In this document: positions 1-6,420 of the stretch, one piece after another
How positions within the stretch are numbered: position 1 is the stretch's first letter
How the letters are laid out: each line of letters starts with the position of its first letter
NCBI GenBank assembly: GCA_025927515.1
Contig: JAICLG010000168.1
Span: 1-6,740 of the forward strand
Direction of reading: 5' to 3'
Length of the DNA stretch: 6,740 bases
DNA from: Hyphomicrobium sp.
GTDB taxonomy: Bacteria; Pseudomonadota; Alphaproteobacteria; Rhizobiales; Hyphomicrobiaceae
Made by a program: the position numbers and the translations under genes
Notes under the pieces: model-generated
What the model saw: the letters and a program-made list of their open reading frames with translations, nothing else
Told to the model about the DNA's origin: nothing
Databases searched by the model: none

Positions 1-1
1 A

Positions 2-1183
2 GCACTCACGTTCAGAATAGGTTGCTCAGCGCTCGCAATTGCAGCTTCAACGTCATACGTTTTGGCTCAAGGTGCTCAGGTCCCTAGCCACGTTCAGAAG
101 GAAGTCACCTCAACTCTCGAGGAAGCGCCAAAGATCCTGTCGGCTCCGCCGTCGGATGCTCGCCGCGTGTATGTGACGGATCCCGCGGACTTCGGCGCAA
201 CGACACGCATCGTCACGATCGACGGCAATAACGCGAAGCTTCTTGCGCAGACCGATACCGGTCTCGTTCCGAACCCGATCGTTTCATCGGACGGCAAGTT
301 CTTTGGACATGCGAGCACAGTGTTCTCGCGCGTCTCCAAGGGTAAGCGCGATGACTATGTCGAAATCTACGACGCTCAAACGCACAACGTCATCGCCGAT
401 ATCGACATTCCTGAAGTGCGGTTCCTCGTGAACACATATCAGTGGATGGCGGCGGTGACCCCGGACGACAAATCGCTGTTGCTCTATCAATTCTCGCCAA
501 GCCCGGGTGTCGGGCTCGTCGATCTCGAATCGAAGAAATTCGTGAAGGTGATGGACGTTCCGGATTGCTATCACATCTTCCCGACGGCCAACGATTCCTT
601 CTTCATGCACTGCCGCGAAGGGGACCTGTTGAAGGCGACGTTCGGCAAGGACGGAACGATCAAGCACGAAAAGACCAAGATCTTCCATCCCGAGAACAAG
701 CATCTCGTCAACACGCCGGCTTATTCGCCCAAGGCGAAGCGCCTCGTATGGCCGAGCTATGACGGCACGATCTATCAGGTCGATTTCTCGTCCGGAGAAG
801 CAAAGTTCCTCGACACCTTCGAAGCGTTTACGCCTGAAGAAAAGGCAGACAAGTGGGCGCCGGGCGGATGGAACCTCGTTGCGTATCACCGCGAAAGCAA
901 CCGGATCTTCCTGCTCGCTGATCAGCGTGCGCAGTGGACGCACAAATACGCCAGCCGCTTCGTCTTCGTCTATGACGCCGGGACGGGTAAGCGTTTGTCC
1001 AAGATCGAACTCGGGCACGACACAAACTCGATCGGCGTCAGCGCTGATAAGGAACCGCAACTCTACGCTCTCTCTTCCGTCGATCGCACGCTCTACATCT
1101 ATGACGCTGCGACTGGCAAAGAGACCTCGAAGGTCGAGCAGGTCGGCGCCGTGCCGCTCGTCGTGACGACCATGGATCAGTGA
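2..1183 (+). CDS. mauB: Methylamine dehydrogenase heavy (alpha) chain MauB, 5'-truncated by window
   Basis: Large subunit of the periplasmic alpha2beta2 TTQ enzyme that oxidises methylamine to formaldehyde and ammonia. The frame is open from base 2 with no start codon of its own, so the ATG lies upstream. The TTG at 62 is not the real start, because the 20 codons before it encode a hydrophobic signal-peptide core ending in YVLA-QG. In-window length is 393 residues, close to the full precursor length of the family. The body matches my memory of Paracoccus MauB along its whole length and would form a seven-bladed beta propeller. Phe in DPADF (codon 191-193) aligns with Phe55, which gates the active-site channel. 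Cys codons at 566-568 and 611-613 lie 15 residues apart, as in the intrachain disulfide pair (PDCYH...FMHCR). mauE follows 9 bases after the stop. Identity is very secure. Confidence 0.97.
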   Translation, partial: ALTFRIGCSALAIAASTSYVLAQGAQVPSHVQKEVTSTLEEAPKILSAPPSDARRVYVTDPADFGATTRIVTIDGNNAKLLAQTDTGLVPNPIVSSDGKFFGHASTVFSRVSKGKRDDYVEIYDAQTHNVIADIDIPEVRFLVNTYQWMAAVTPDDKSLLLYQFSPSPGVGLVDLESKKFVKVMDVPDCYHIFPTANDSFFMHCREGDLLKATFGKDGTIKHEKTKIFHPENKHLVNTPAYSPKAKRLVWPSYDGTIYQVDFSSGEAKFLDTFEAFTPEEKADKWAPGGWNLVAYHRESNRIFLLADQRAQWTHKYASRFVFVYDAGTGKRLSKIELGHDTNSIGVSADKEPQLYALSSVDRTLYIYDAATGKETSKVEQVGAVPLVVTTMDQ

Positions 1184-1192
1184 GGCTGGATT

Positions 1193-1762
1193 ATGCTGGT
1201 ATCGTCGTTCCCCATGATAGACCTGTTCGTGCAGTTTCTGCTCGCGCTCGTCTTCGCTGGAGCGGCGGTTTCCAAGCTCCAGAATGCAGACGAATTCCAT
1301 GGTGTCGTCCGGAATTTTCGTCTTCTACCCCAGGCGGTGGACGGGGCATTCGCTGCCGCACTGCCTTGGGTGGAGCTTGGCATCGCCGCATCTCTCATAC
1401 TCGGCGTGGGGATTCCCGCGTCGGGTGCCCTGGCGGGATTGCTGCTCTTCGTTTTCGCCGTTGCAATCGCGATCAATATCTTTCGCGGGCGCACTGAAAT
1501 CGATTGCGGCTGTTTCCGGCAGGGTATGCGCCAGCCCCTGAGTTGGGCGCTGGTGCTCAGGAACACCGTGCTTGGTGCCGGCGCATTCTGGCTGGCGGCA
1601 GGCCCTCAATGGCCGCAGGGGGCCAGGCTGCAGGACTTCATTATTGCAGCACTGGCAGCGGCGGTCGTGGCCCTGATTTATCTCTGTGCCAACGAGCTCG
1701 CCGTTCTGCGACGGTTGCCGCTCGGAAAACGTAAAATTGCCAGCGAAGGATCTCTGAGATGA
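1193..1762 (+). CDS. mauE: Methylamine utilisation membrane protein MauE
   Basis: Integral membrane protein of 189 residues required for MADH light-chain production. Together with MauD it is thought to support disulfide formation or folding of MauA in the periplasm. Hydrophobic segments are visible at about residues 10-30, 52-71, 78-97, 118-137 and 148-167, so four to five membrane spans. The family signatures are present: SKLQNADEF after the first span and the Cys pair DCGCF at residues 104-108 (Cys105, Cys107), which probably takes part in thiol-disulfide exchange. The start at 1193 is preferred over an in-frame ATG at 1214 because GAGG (1182-1185) sits 7 bases upstream of it and nothing comparable precedes 1214. 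The gene lies 9 bases after mauB, and its stop overlaps the mauD start as ATGA, indicating translational coupling. Assignment is strong from both sequence and context. Confidence 0.93.
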   Translation: MLVSSFPMIDLFVQFLLALVFAGAAVSKLQNADEFHGVVRNFRLLPQAVDGAFAAALPWVELGIAASLILGVGIPASGALAGLLLFVFAVAIAINIFRGRTEIDCGCFRQGMRQPLSWALVLRNTVLGAGAFWLAAGPQWPQGARLQDFIIAALAAAVVALIYLCANELAVLRRLPLGKRKIASEGSLR

Positions 1763-2397
1763 TAAATGAACTGCTAGTTGCGTCGAGCATCCTTCAATGG
1801 ATCGCGCTGTGCGCAGGAGGTGTGGTGCTCCTTGGAATAGCTCGCCAGGTCGGGCTCTTGCATGAACGCTCCGCTCCACTCGGTGCGATGATCACCGATC
1901 ACGGCCCCGGTATCGGCGATAAGGCACCGACGTTCAGCATTATCGACGTCAAGGGTCAGAAGCGACAGATCGGCGGCGAGAACGCTGCCGGCAACGAAAC
2001 GATGCTGCTCTTCACGTCTCCGACGTGCCCGGTTTGCGAGAAGCTTCTGCCGATCGTCAAGTCTGTGGCTCGCGCTGAAGGCATCAGCGTCATGCTGATC
2101 AGCGACGGAGCTGAGGAAGAACACAAGGCATTCCTGGCGAAGCATCCGCTTGACGGTTTGCCTTATGTGATTTCCGCGGAAATCGGCATGCGTTTCCAGG
2201 TCGGCAAAGTGCCATACGGCGTGCTGATCGACAGCGCGGGAGTGATCAAAGCGAAGGGACTTTGCAACACGCGGGAACATATTGAGAGCCTGCTTGAAGC
2301 AAGCCGCATCGGTCACGCCTCGCTGCAGGAGTACCTCGCAAAGACGAACGGCTCAGCACAGCCTACGGGGCACAGTACTCCGCCGCTCGCGATGTAA
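1759..2397 (+). CDS. mauD: MauD, membrane-anchored thioredoxin-like disulfide protein for MADH maturation
   Basis: Thioredoxin-fold protein of 212 residues needed for correct folding of the disulfide-rich MADH light chain. An N-terminal hydrophobic segment (about residues 5-28) should anchor it with the globular domain in the periplasm. The thioredoxin-like domain begins near residue 50 (IGDKAPTFSIIDVKG). It has the redox motif TCPVC (Cys90, Cys93) and the conserved cis-proline in GKVPYG (Pro152). The C-terminal tail after about residue 190 is polar and rich in Ser, Thr and Pro. The start ATG overlaps the mauE stop by four bases, with AAGGA at 1746-1750 placed 8 bases upstream. Order E-D-A is the same as in characterised mau clusters and also in aromatic amine dehydrogenase clusters, but the neighbours place this one in mau. 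Function is known for the family; the exact disulfide role (oxidase or isomerase) is not settled. Confidence 0.94.
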   Translation: MINELLVASSILQWIALCAGGVVLLGIARQVGLLHERSAPLGAMITDHGPGIGDKAPTFSIIDVKGQKRQIGGENAAGNETMLLFTSPTCPVCEKLLPIVKSVARAEGISVMLISDGAEEEHKAFLAKHPLDGLPYVISAEIGMRFQVGKVPYGVLIDSAGVIKAKGLCNTREHIESLLEASRIGHASLQEYLAKTNGSAQPTGHSTPPLAM

Positions 2398-2458
2398 ACC
2401 AAGCACCGTTCGCACCTGAAAAAATGATCAACCAATCAAAGCAGATGGAACAAAGAAA

Positions 2459-3010
2459 ATGACGAACAGAAGCAAATTCGATGATATTGTCGAAAACCTG
2501 TCGCGGCGTATTGCCGGACACACGAGCCGTCGTAGCTTCATCGGCCGTATCGGTACCGCGGTCGCCGGTGTTGCGCTGGTTCCTCTTTTGCCGGTCGATC
2601 GCAGCGGTCGCGTGAGCCGGGCTCAGGCTGGTGCCGGAACGCGAGAGGGATGGAACCCGCAGGACAAAGACATCCATCAGTGCGATTATTGGCGCCACTG
2701 CTCGCTTGACGGCTACATCTGCGGTTGCGCCGGCGGCACGCTGACGGACTGCCCGCCAGGCACGAAGCTTTCGCCGAGCTCCTGGGTCGCAAGCTGCTAC
2801 AACCCCGGTGACAAGAAAAGCTATCTCATCGCCTATCGCGACTGCTGCGGTAAGAACGTGGCACTGACCTGTCCGTGCCTCAACACCGAGGGAGAATTGC
2901 CGATCTATCGTCCGGAGTTCGGCAACGACATCATCTGGTGCTTCGGCTCAGAGGATGAAGCAATGACGTACCACTGCACGATCTCTCCAATCGTCGGTAA
3001 ATCCGGCTAA
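2459..3010 (+). CDS. mauA: Methylamine dehydrogenase light (beta) chain MauA, TTQ-bearing subunit
   Basis: Catalytic subunit of MADH, 183-residue precursor. It carries a long twin-arginine leader with SRRSFIGRIG at residues 23-32 and a hydrophobic core to about residue 45, so export of a folded protein by Tat is expected. The mature part holds 12 cysteines (75, 81, 88, 90, 98, 113, 129, 130, 138, 140, 161, 173), enough for the six family disulfides. Trp109 (SWVASC) and Trp160 (DIIWCFG) align with Paracoccus Trp57 and Trp108, which become TTQ. Asp84, Asp128 (YRDCCG) and Thr174 match the acidic and active-site residues Asp32, Asp76 and Thr122. Every catalytic residue I can check is intact, so an active enzyme is predicted. 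The upstream region has only a weak A/G-rich ribosome site (AAAGAAA). The two nearest upstream ATGs (2424, 2445) are out of frame. A strong terminator-like hairpin follows the stop codon. Confidence 0.98.
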   Translation: MTNRSKFDDIVENLSRRIAGHTSRRSFIGRIGTAVAGVALVPLLPVDRSGRVSRAQAGAGTREGWNPQDKDIHQCDYWRHCSLDGYICGCAGGTLTDCPPGTKLSPSSWVASCYNPGDKKSYLIAYRDCCGKNVALTCPCLNTEGELPIYRPEFGNDIIWCFGSEDEAMTYHCTISPIVGKSG

Positions 3011-3026
3011 TCCACGCTCTTAACTC

Positions 3027-3059
3027 GGGCAGCGATGACCGTCATCGCTGCCCATTTTT
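3027..3059 (+). terminator. Strong intrinsic terminator or attenuator between mauA and mauC
   Basis: A perfect 12-bp GC-rich inverted repeat (GGGCAGCGATGA, loop CCG, TCATCGCTGCCC; 3027-3053) is followed at once by ATTTTT. It begins 16 bases after the mauA stop, and only about 15 bases separate it from the mauC start, with the mauC ribosome site in between. The T-run is on the + strand side only, so it would act on the mau transcript. Partial read-through would give more MADH structural mRNA than mauC-J-G mRNA. An RNA-stabilising 3' end for the upstream message is an alternative role. Confidence 0.85.
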
Positions 3060-3074
3060 CATAGGATATCCTGA

Positions 3075-3440
3075 ATGAAGTTGAGAACACTGTCCGTCTT
3101 ACTCGTTACCCTCGCGACGTTCTCCAGCGCGGCGGCCAACGCCAACCCTGTGGACGTCGTTTCGCCTTCAGAGGCCCCGGCAGACGCCGTAAAAGTCGAT
3201 ATCGAAAAAATGAAATTTTCGCCCAGCACGCTCGATATCGCTGCGGGCACCGTTGTCGTCTGGACCAATCACGACGCCGTGCCGCACAACGTCTATCTGC
3301 CCGCACCCATTCAAGTGGTCGGCCAGATGCTTCGTGCCGGACAATCCTTGGCTCTCAAATTCAACGAGCCGGGAGACTACAGCTATATTTGTTCACCGCA
3401 CCCTTACATGAAGGGCAAGGTGACCGTGAAGGCGAAATAA
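3075..3440 (+). CDS. mauC: Amicyanin, type 1 blue-copper electron acceptor of MADH
   Basis: Periplasmic cupredoxin of 121 residues that takes electrons from reduced TTQ of MADH and passes them to a c-type cytochrome. The signal peptide spans residues 1-23 with cleavage after ANA. All copper ligands are visible: His71 (PHNVY), Cys106, His109 and Met112 in CSPHPYM. The tight C-x2-H-x2-M ligand loop is the hallmark of amicyanin rather than pseudoazurin or plastocyanin. The stretch VDIEKMKF also matches the amicyanin core. The His-to-Cys distance is 35 residues against 39 in Paracoccus (His53-Cys92), so the intervening loop is four residues shorter. AGGAT (3063-3067) lies 8 bases before the ATG. 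The gene is separated from mauA by a terminator-like hairpin, so its expression may depend on read-through. Confidence 0.94.
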   Translation: MKLRTLSVLLVTLATFSSAAANANPVDVVSPSEAPADAVKVDIEKMKFSPSTLDIAAGTVVVWTNHDAVPHNVYLPAPIQVVGQMLRAGQSLALKFNEPGDYSYICSPHPYMKGKVTVKAK

Positions 3441-3470
3441 TCGTCTCCATTTTGCGTCAGAGAACGAGAC

Positions 3471-4415
3471 ATGTGGGTACCCTACAATCTTCTGTCGCCG
3501 TTGAAGGCAGACGCAACGCGCTCGGCCATTTTGGCGTCTGAAGCCGCAAAAAACGAACGCAATTTCGTGGTCGGCTTCATCCTGCGGAATCCTGTTTCAC
3601 GGAGCTGGGAGTCCGACGTCTTGGTCGCTGAAGCGGATCGGGAAACGCCTGTTGTCCTGGATGGCGGTCGTGGAACGGTGCATGCGTCGGTCAACAATGC
3701 GGGCAAACTCGAAGAGCTTATCTATAATGTGCGTTCTTCCGCGGCGGTCCCGGCGCTTGCCGATTGTTATCAAGACGTCGTCAAGCGGCTCGAAGTCCTG
3801 ATCCTCAAAGCGGGGCGCGGCATCGAAATCGTCGGCTGGCGGGTCGTTGATGTCGAGCATGGTGCGCGTTGGAAGTGCCTTCCTTCACGACCGAGTGCCG
3901 TTGCGCATTCGGTGGAGCTGCAGGATGTCCCGCCGCAATATCGCGAGATGATGCGTCTTTATCGGGAGTCCCGCTGCGCAACGAGTGCGCGCTGGAGACT
4001 GATTTGCGCGGGTGCAATTCTCGATGCCGCCGTCATGGGCCGCGATCCGTTCCGGCCGAATGAAGCCACCGAGGAAGCAAGTGCAGCCGACGGCATTCGC
4101 ATTACCAATGACATGCTCATCCGCAGCAATGCGATCATCATGCATCCGGATCTCAAGGGTGCGACGATTGCAGATGTTCACGCGCTGCTTGAGCCTAAGC
4201 GGCAGGCGCTGTTGAAAGAACTTCTCCCATCGGGACGAGCCGAGTTCGGCGCCGATCCGAGCTATCATGACGATCTCGCGGACGCTGCCGTCGCCAATCT
4301 TGCAGACTTGCTGGCGCGAGAACTCCTGGTGTTTCGATTAGGCCTCAACGCGCCGCCACGCCAAGCATCGGGCGCCGTCGAATACGAGTCGCTCGAACTC
4401 TCTGGATTGAGTTGA
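3471..4415 (+). CDS. mauJ: MauJ-like protein of unknown function
   Basis: A 314-residue protein with no signal peptide and no convincing membrane segment, so probably cytoplasmic. Position between amicyanin and mauG and its length agree with mauJ of Paracoccus and Methylorubrum clusters, and the sequence is consistent with that family. I recognise no catalytic motif. The N-terminal half looks like mixed alpha/beta (NFVVGFILRNPV, IVGWRVVDVEHG). The C-terminal half is more helical and charged (LEPKRQALLKELLPSG, LADLLARELLVFRLG). The ATG at 3471 has only a weak purine-rich site (GAACGAGA) upstream and follows the mauC stop by 30 bases in the same frame. The stop TGA (4413-4415) is six bases before the mauG ATG, suggesting coupled translation. 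The family has no assigned biochemical role; I call it mainly by context plus overall resemblance. Confidence 0.82.
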   Translation: MWVPYNLLSPLKADATRSAILASEAAKNERNFVVGFILRNPVSRSWESDVLVAEADRETPVVLDGGRGTVHASVNNAGKLEELIYNVRSSAAVPALADCYQDVVKRLEVLILKAGRGIEIVGWRVVDVEHGARWKCLPSRPSAVAHSVELQDVPPQYREMMRLYRESRCATSARWRLICAGAILDAAVMGRDPFRPNEATEEASAADGIRITNDMLIRSNAIIMHPDLKGATIADVHALLEPKRQALLKELLPSGRAEFGADPSYHDDLADAAVANLADLLARELLVFRLGLNAPPRQASGAVEYESLELSGLS

Positions 4416-4421
4416 GGAGAG
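4415..4421 (+). promoter_or_regulatory. Unusually close Shine-Dalgarno sequence of mauG
   Basis: AGGAG at 4415-4419 ends only two bases before the mauG ATG at 4422 and overlaps the last base of the mauJ stop codon. This spacing is shorter than the usual 5-9 bases. The next in-frame candidate, TTG at 4440, would remove the positively charged start of the signal peptide (FRR), so 4422 is kept. Inefficient or coupled initiation is an inference. Confidence 0.5.
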
Positions 4422-5492
4422 ATGACTTTTCGGCGGGCTTTGTTGTGTTCGATCGTCGTCAGCTCCGTAGCTGTGTTTCTGGCGGCCATTGCTCGTGGCA
4501 ACGGGCCGTTGCCGGGTGTCGAGATTTCGGCCGGTCCAGCTCAAATGAGCGCGGCCGCTATCGACGAACTGAAGGCGAAATTTCGGCGGCCGGCAGCGAT
4601 TCCGTTTCCGAAATCAAATCCATTTGACGAAAAGAAGAAGGATCTCGGACGAACGTTATTCTTTGATCCAAGGCTTTCGGTCACCGGCACCGTGTCGTGT
4701 GCTTCTTGTCACAATCCGAACCTCGCCTGGAGCGATGGCCTAGAACGCGGCGTTGGCGTCACAGGAATTCCTCTGCCTCGGCGCACGCCTGGGATCGTCG
4801 ATGCAGCTTGGCTCACCGCGCTGATGTGGGACGGTCGCGCCGATACACTTGAACAACAAGCCGCGCTGCCGATTACGGCCGAGCACGAGATGGGCATGCC
4901 GCTCGATGTCCTTACGAAACGCCTCAATGAAATCGACGGCTACAAAACCCTTTTCGAAGCGGTATTTCCGGGCAAGGAAATCAATGCCACGACCGCCATC
5001 GCGGCGCTCGCGACCTATGAACGCTCGCTCGTATCCAATAAGTCGTCGTTCGATCGATGGATAGACGGGGATGAGCTCGCTATTGCCCCTGCGGCGCGCC
5101 GCGGCTTTGTCGTCTTCAATACGACGGGCCGTTGCAACAAGTGTCACTCAGGCTGGCGTTTCACCGACGACAGCTTCCACGACATTGGGCTTCGTTCCGA
5201 GGATATCGGACGCGGCAAGTTTGCGCCGCCCAGCGTGACCATCATGAAGCACGCATTCAAGACGCCGTCTCTGCGTAACGCGCGAATATCCGGACCCTAT
5301 ATGCACGACGGATCGATAAAAACGATGGAGGAAGTTCTGGACCACTACGAAAAAGGTGGGAAGCTTCGCCCGAGTCTTTCACCGGAAATGAAGCCGGTAA
5401 AGCTTAGCCGGCAAGAGAAAGACGATCTCGTGGCGTTTTTGGAAACGCTCATCGGACCGCCGTTAGCCGAGAAGAGCCCGGAACTGCCGTAG
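4422..5492 (+). CDS. mauG: MauG, di-haem c-type TTQ-maturation enzyme
   Basis: Periplasmic di-haem enzyme of the bacterial cytochrome c peroxidase superfamily. It completes TTQ in precursor MADH by oxygenating and cross-linking the two MauA tryptophans through a bis-Fe(IV) state. Length is 356 residues, with a signal peptide at about 1-24. Two haem sites are visible: CASCH (93-97, His97 for the high-spin haem) and CNKCH (238-242, His242 for the low-spin haem). Tyr309 in DHYEKGG aligns with the Met ligand of classical peroxidases and so corresponds to the MauG-type Tyr294 ligand. Trp136 (MWDGRA), Gln146, Pro150 and Glu156 have the spacing of Paracoccus Trp93, Gln103, Pro107 and Glu113 around the hemes. 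The residue two before the second CxxCH, Trp199 in Paracoccus, is Gly236 here, with Trp245 just beyond. A generic MauG-family peroxidase is possible from sequence alone, but the mau context settles the role. Confidence 0.93.
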   Translation: MTFRRALLCSIVVSSVAVFLAAIARGNGPLPGVEISAGPAQMSAAAIDELKAKFRRPAAIPFPKSNPFDEKKKDLGRTLFFDPRLSVTGTVSCASCHNPNLAWSDGLERGVGVTGIPLPRRTPGIVDAAWLTALMWDGRADTLEQQAALPITAEHEMGMPLDVLTKRLNEIDGYKTLFEAVFPGKEINATTAIAALATYERSLVSNKSSFDRWIDGDELAIAPAARRGFVVFNTTGRCNKCHSGWRFTDDSFHDIGLRSEDIGRGKFAPPSVTIMKHAFKTPSLRNARISGPYMHDGSIKTMEEVLDHYEKGGKLRPSLSPEMKPVKLSRQEKDDLVAFLETLIGPPLAEKSPELP

Positions 5493-5513
5493 TTGAAGAA
5501 GAGGTAAGAAACC

Positions 5514-5861
5514 GTGAGAGTCATCAGGACGCTTATCATTGCATGCGTCGTGGTTCTGTCGTGCGGACCAGCCTATTCGGCCGAACACACGCTTGTCATG
5601 CATCACATGGAGCTTGAGGAAGTGACGGCGCCGGTGCGCGCCGGCGACGTCATTATCTTCGATAATCGCTCGGACATGACGCATAATCTCTACGTCATTT
5701 ATAGCGATGGAACTGTCGATAATCTCGATACGCAAGTTCCAGGCATGCAGCGGAAGTTGACGCTGCGCGTTGCCGGTCCGGCCGTCATCAAATGCTGGAT
5801 TCACCCGATTATCAGGCTCGAAATGGAAATCGGCTCACAAGATACGCCGCCCGCTCCGTAA
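5514..5861 (+). CDS. Secreted cupredoxin-like protein with Ile at the axial copper position
   Basis: A 115-residue protein of cupredoxin type. It has a signal peptide (1-23, cleavage likely after AYSA) and a mature part of about 92 residues. The fold signature is visible as a beta-strand with AGDVIIFDN, then MTHNLYV carrying His57, and the C-terminal ligand loop CWIHPII with Cys94 and His97. Aligned on the amicyanin loop (C-x2-H-P-x-M), the axial Met is replaced by Ile100; the nearest Met is Met104, which falls in the following beta-strand. Either the copper site lacks a strong axial ligand or the site is rearranged. The gene starts with GTG, 21 bases after the mauG stop, with GAGG at 5501-5504 nine bases upstream. 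It is probably co-transcribed with mauG and may act as a second electron carrier or a copper chaperone; no established mau symbol fits it. Confidence 0.8.
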   Translation: MRVIRTLIIACVVVLSCGPAYSAEHTLVMHHMELEEVTAPVRAGDVIIFDNRSDMTHNLYVIYSDGTVDNLDTQVPGMQRKLTLRVAGPAVIKCWIHPIIRLEMEIGSQDTPPAP

Positions 5862-5903
5862 TTTTGGAGAAGTTAGAAGTATTCCCAGACAAGGAGAATT
5901 TCG

Positions 5904-6110
5904 ATGATGGGTTTCAGTGTACAACACATTCTTCTCGTGCTCGTCGTTGCCCTGCTGCTCTTCGGCCGCGGCAAGATTTCCGAACTCATGGGCGACCTCG
6001 CCAAAGGCATCAAGAATTTCAAGAAGGGGCTTATCGACGAAGAGTCGCCGGCGTCGCGACGCTCTGCCATTGAAGATCAAGGCCTCCATACGACAAAGCC
6101 ACTCGAATGA
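5904..6110 (+). CDS. tatA: TatA/E-like twin-arginine translocase subunit
   Basis: A 68-residue protein with the full TatA layout. There is a short N-terminus, one membrane helix (about residues 8-20, ILLVLVVALLLFG), the hinge FGRGK, an amphipathic helix (KISELMGDLAKGIKNFKKGL) and a short charged tail. In the cell it would oligomerise with TatBC to let folded proteins cross the inner membrane. Sequence around the hinge looks like alphaproteobacterial TatA. The C-terminal tail is short, about 25 residues. AAGGAG (5891-5896) lies 7 bases before the first of two tandem ATGs, a strong ribosome site. No tatB or tatC follows, so it would work with partners encoded elsewhere. MauA in this cluster has a twin-arginine leader, which makes a dedicated or extra TatA plausible. 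The family call is firm; the gene could also be named tatE, and the link to MADH export is inferred. Confidence 0.9.
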   Translation: MMGFSVQHILLVLVVALLLFGRGKISELMGDLAKGIKNFKKGLIDEESPASRRSAIEDQGLHTTKPLE

Positions 6111-6420
6111 TGCTGAAGCCGCGGATTTCGACGGGCGGCAATCGCCGCTCGTCTTAGATCGAAATGCGCTGGCGTCGCGAGGGCGCGTGCTGCCAGCACT
6201 CTTCTGTTTTTTACCAGGGCTATAGGAAACGCATAAAGGCGATGGCATTGCTGTCGTAATTTGTAAGGATCTTTCGAGGTTGCTGAAAGACTCGTCCGGC
6301 ATGCTCCTTTCATGCTGGATCGCTTAAACGCGCTCGCGACTTTCTCTCCCACGGATCGAAGCTGCGGCGGCCGGCACGCAAGTTCTGGTTTTTCGTACAG
6401 TAGGAAGCCCGATTGATAGA
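6111..6420 (+). other. 310-base non-coding gap between tatA-like gene and multihaem cytochrome gene
   Basis: No convincing gene was seen on either strand; open frames here are extensions of antisense shadows of the flanking genes. It holds a strong stem-loop (6130-6153) near the tatA end and a weak 5-bp hairpin (6187-6199) followed within seven bases by six Ts (6207-6212). At the far end is a purine-rich AGGAAG (6402-6407), 13 bases before the next start. A promoter for the cytochrome gene would be expected here, but I could not pick out convincing -35 and -10 boxes. Confidence 0.6.
6130..6153 (+). terminator. Strong stem-loop downstream of tatA, possible 3' end of the mau transcript
   Basis: A 10-bp stem (GACGGGCGGC with GCCGCTCGTC, one G-T wobble) closes a four-base loop AATC. 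Flanking ATTTC (6125-6129) and GAAAT (6161-6165) could extend the stem across a seven-base bulge. It starts 20 bases after the tatA stop. There is no T-run immediately after, so a classical intrinsic terminator is uncertain; a Rho-dependent or RNA-protecting 3' end is equally possible. Confidence 0.4.

Noticed and set aside
62..64. TTG as the start codon of mauB
   Set aside because: The frame is open to the window edge and the codons before it encode the hydrophobic part of a signal peptide, so the true start is upstream of the window.
284..1300. Long minus-strand open frame (338 codons) opposite mauB
   Set aside because: It is antisense to a well-conserved mauB, its translation is rich in Arg and Glu without any recognisable motif, and it has no plausible start context. 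It is explained by codon usage on the + strand.
1193..3010. Aromatic amine dehydrogenase (aau) cluster instead of mau
   Set aside because: aau clusters share the B-E-D-A order, but here the light chain closely matches MADH, Phe55 is conserved in the heavy chain, and amicyanin, mauJ and mauG genes follow.
6187..6212. Small hairpin (GTGCT-GCC-AGCAC) followed by six Ts as a terminator
   Set aside because: The stem is only 5 bp and seven bases separate it from the T-run, so it is too weak to call as a terminator.
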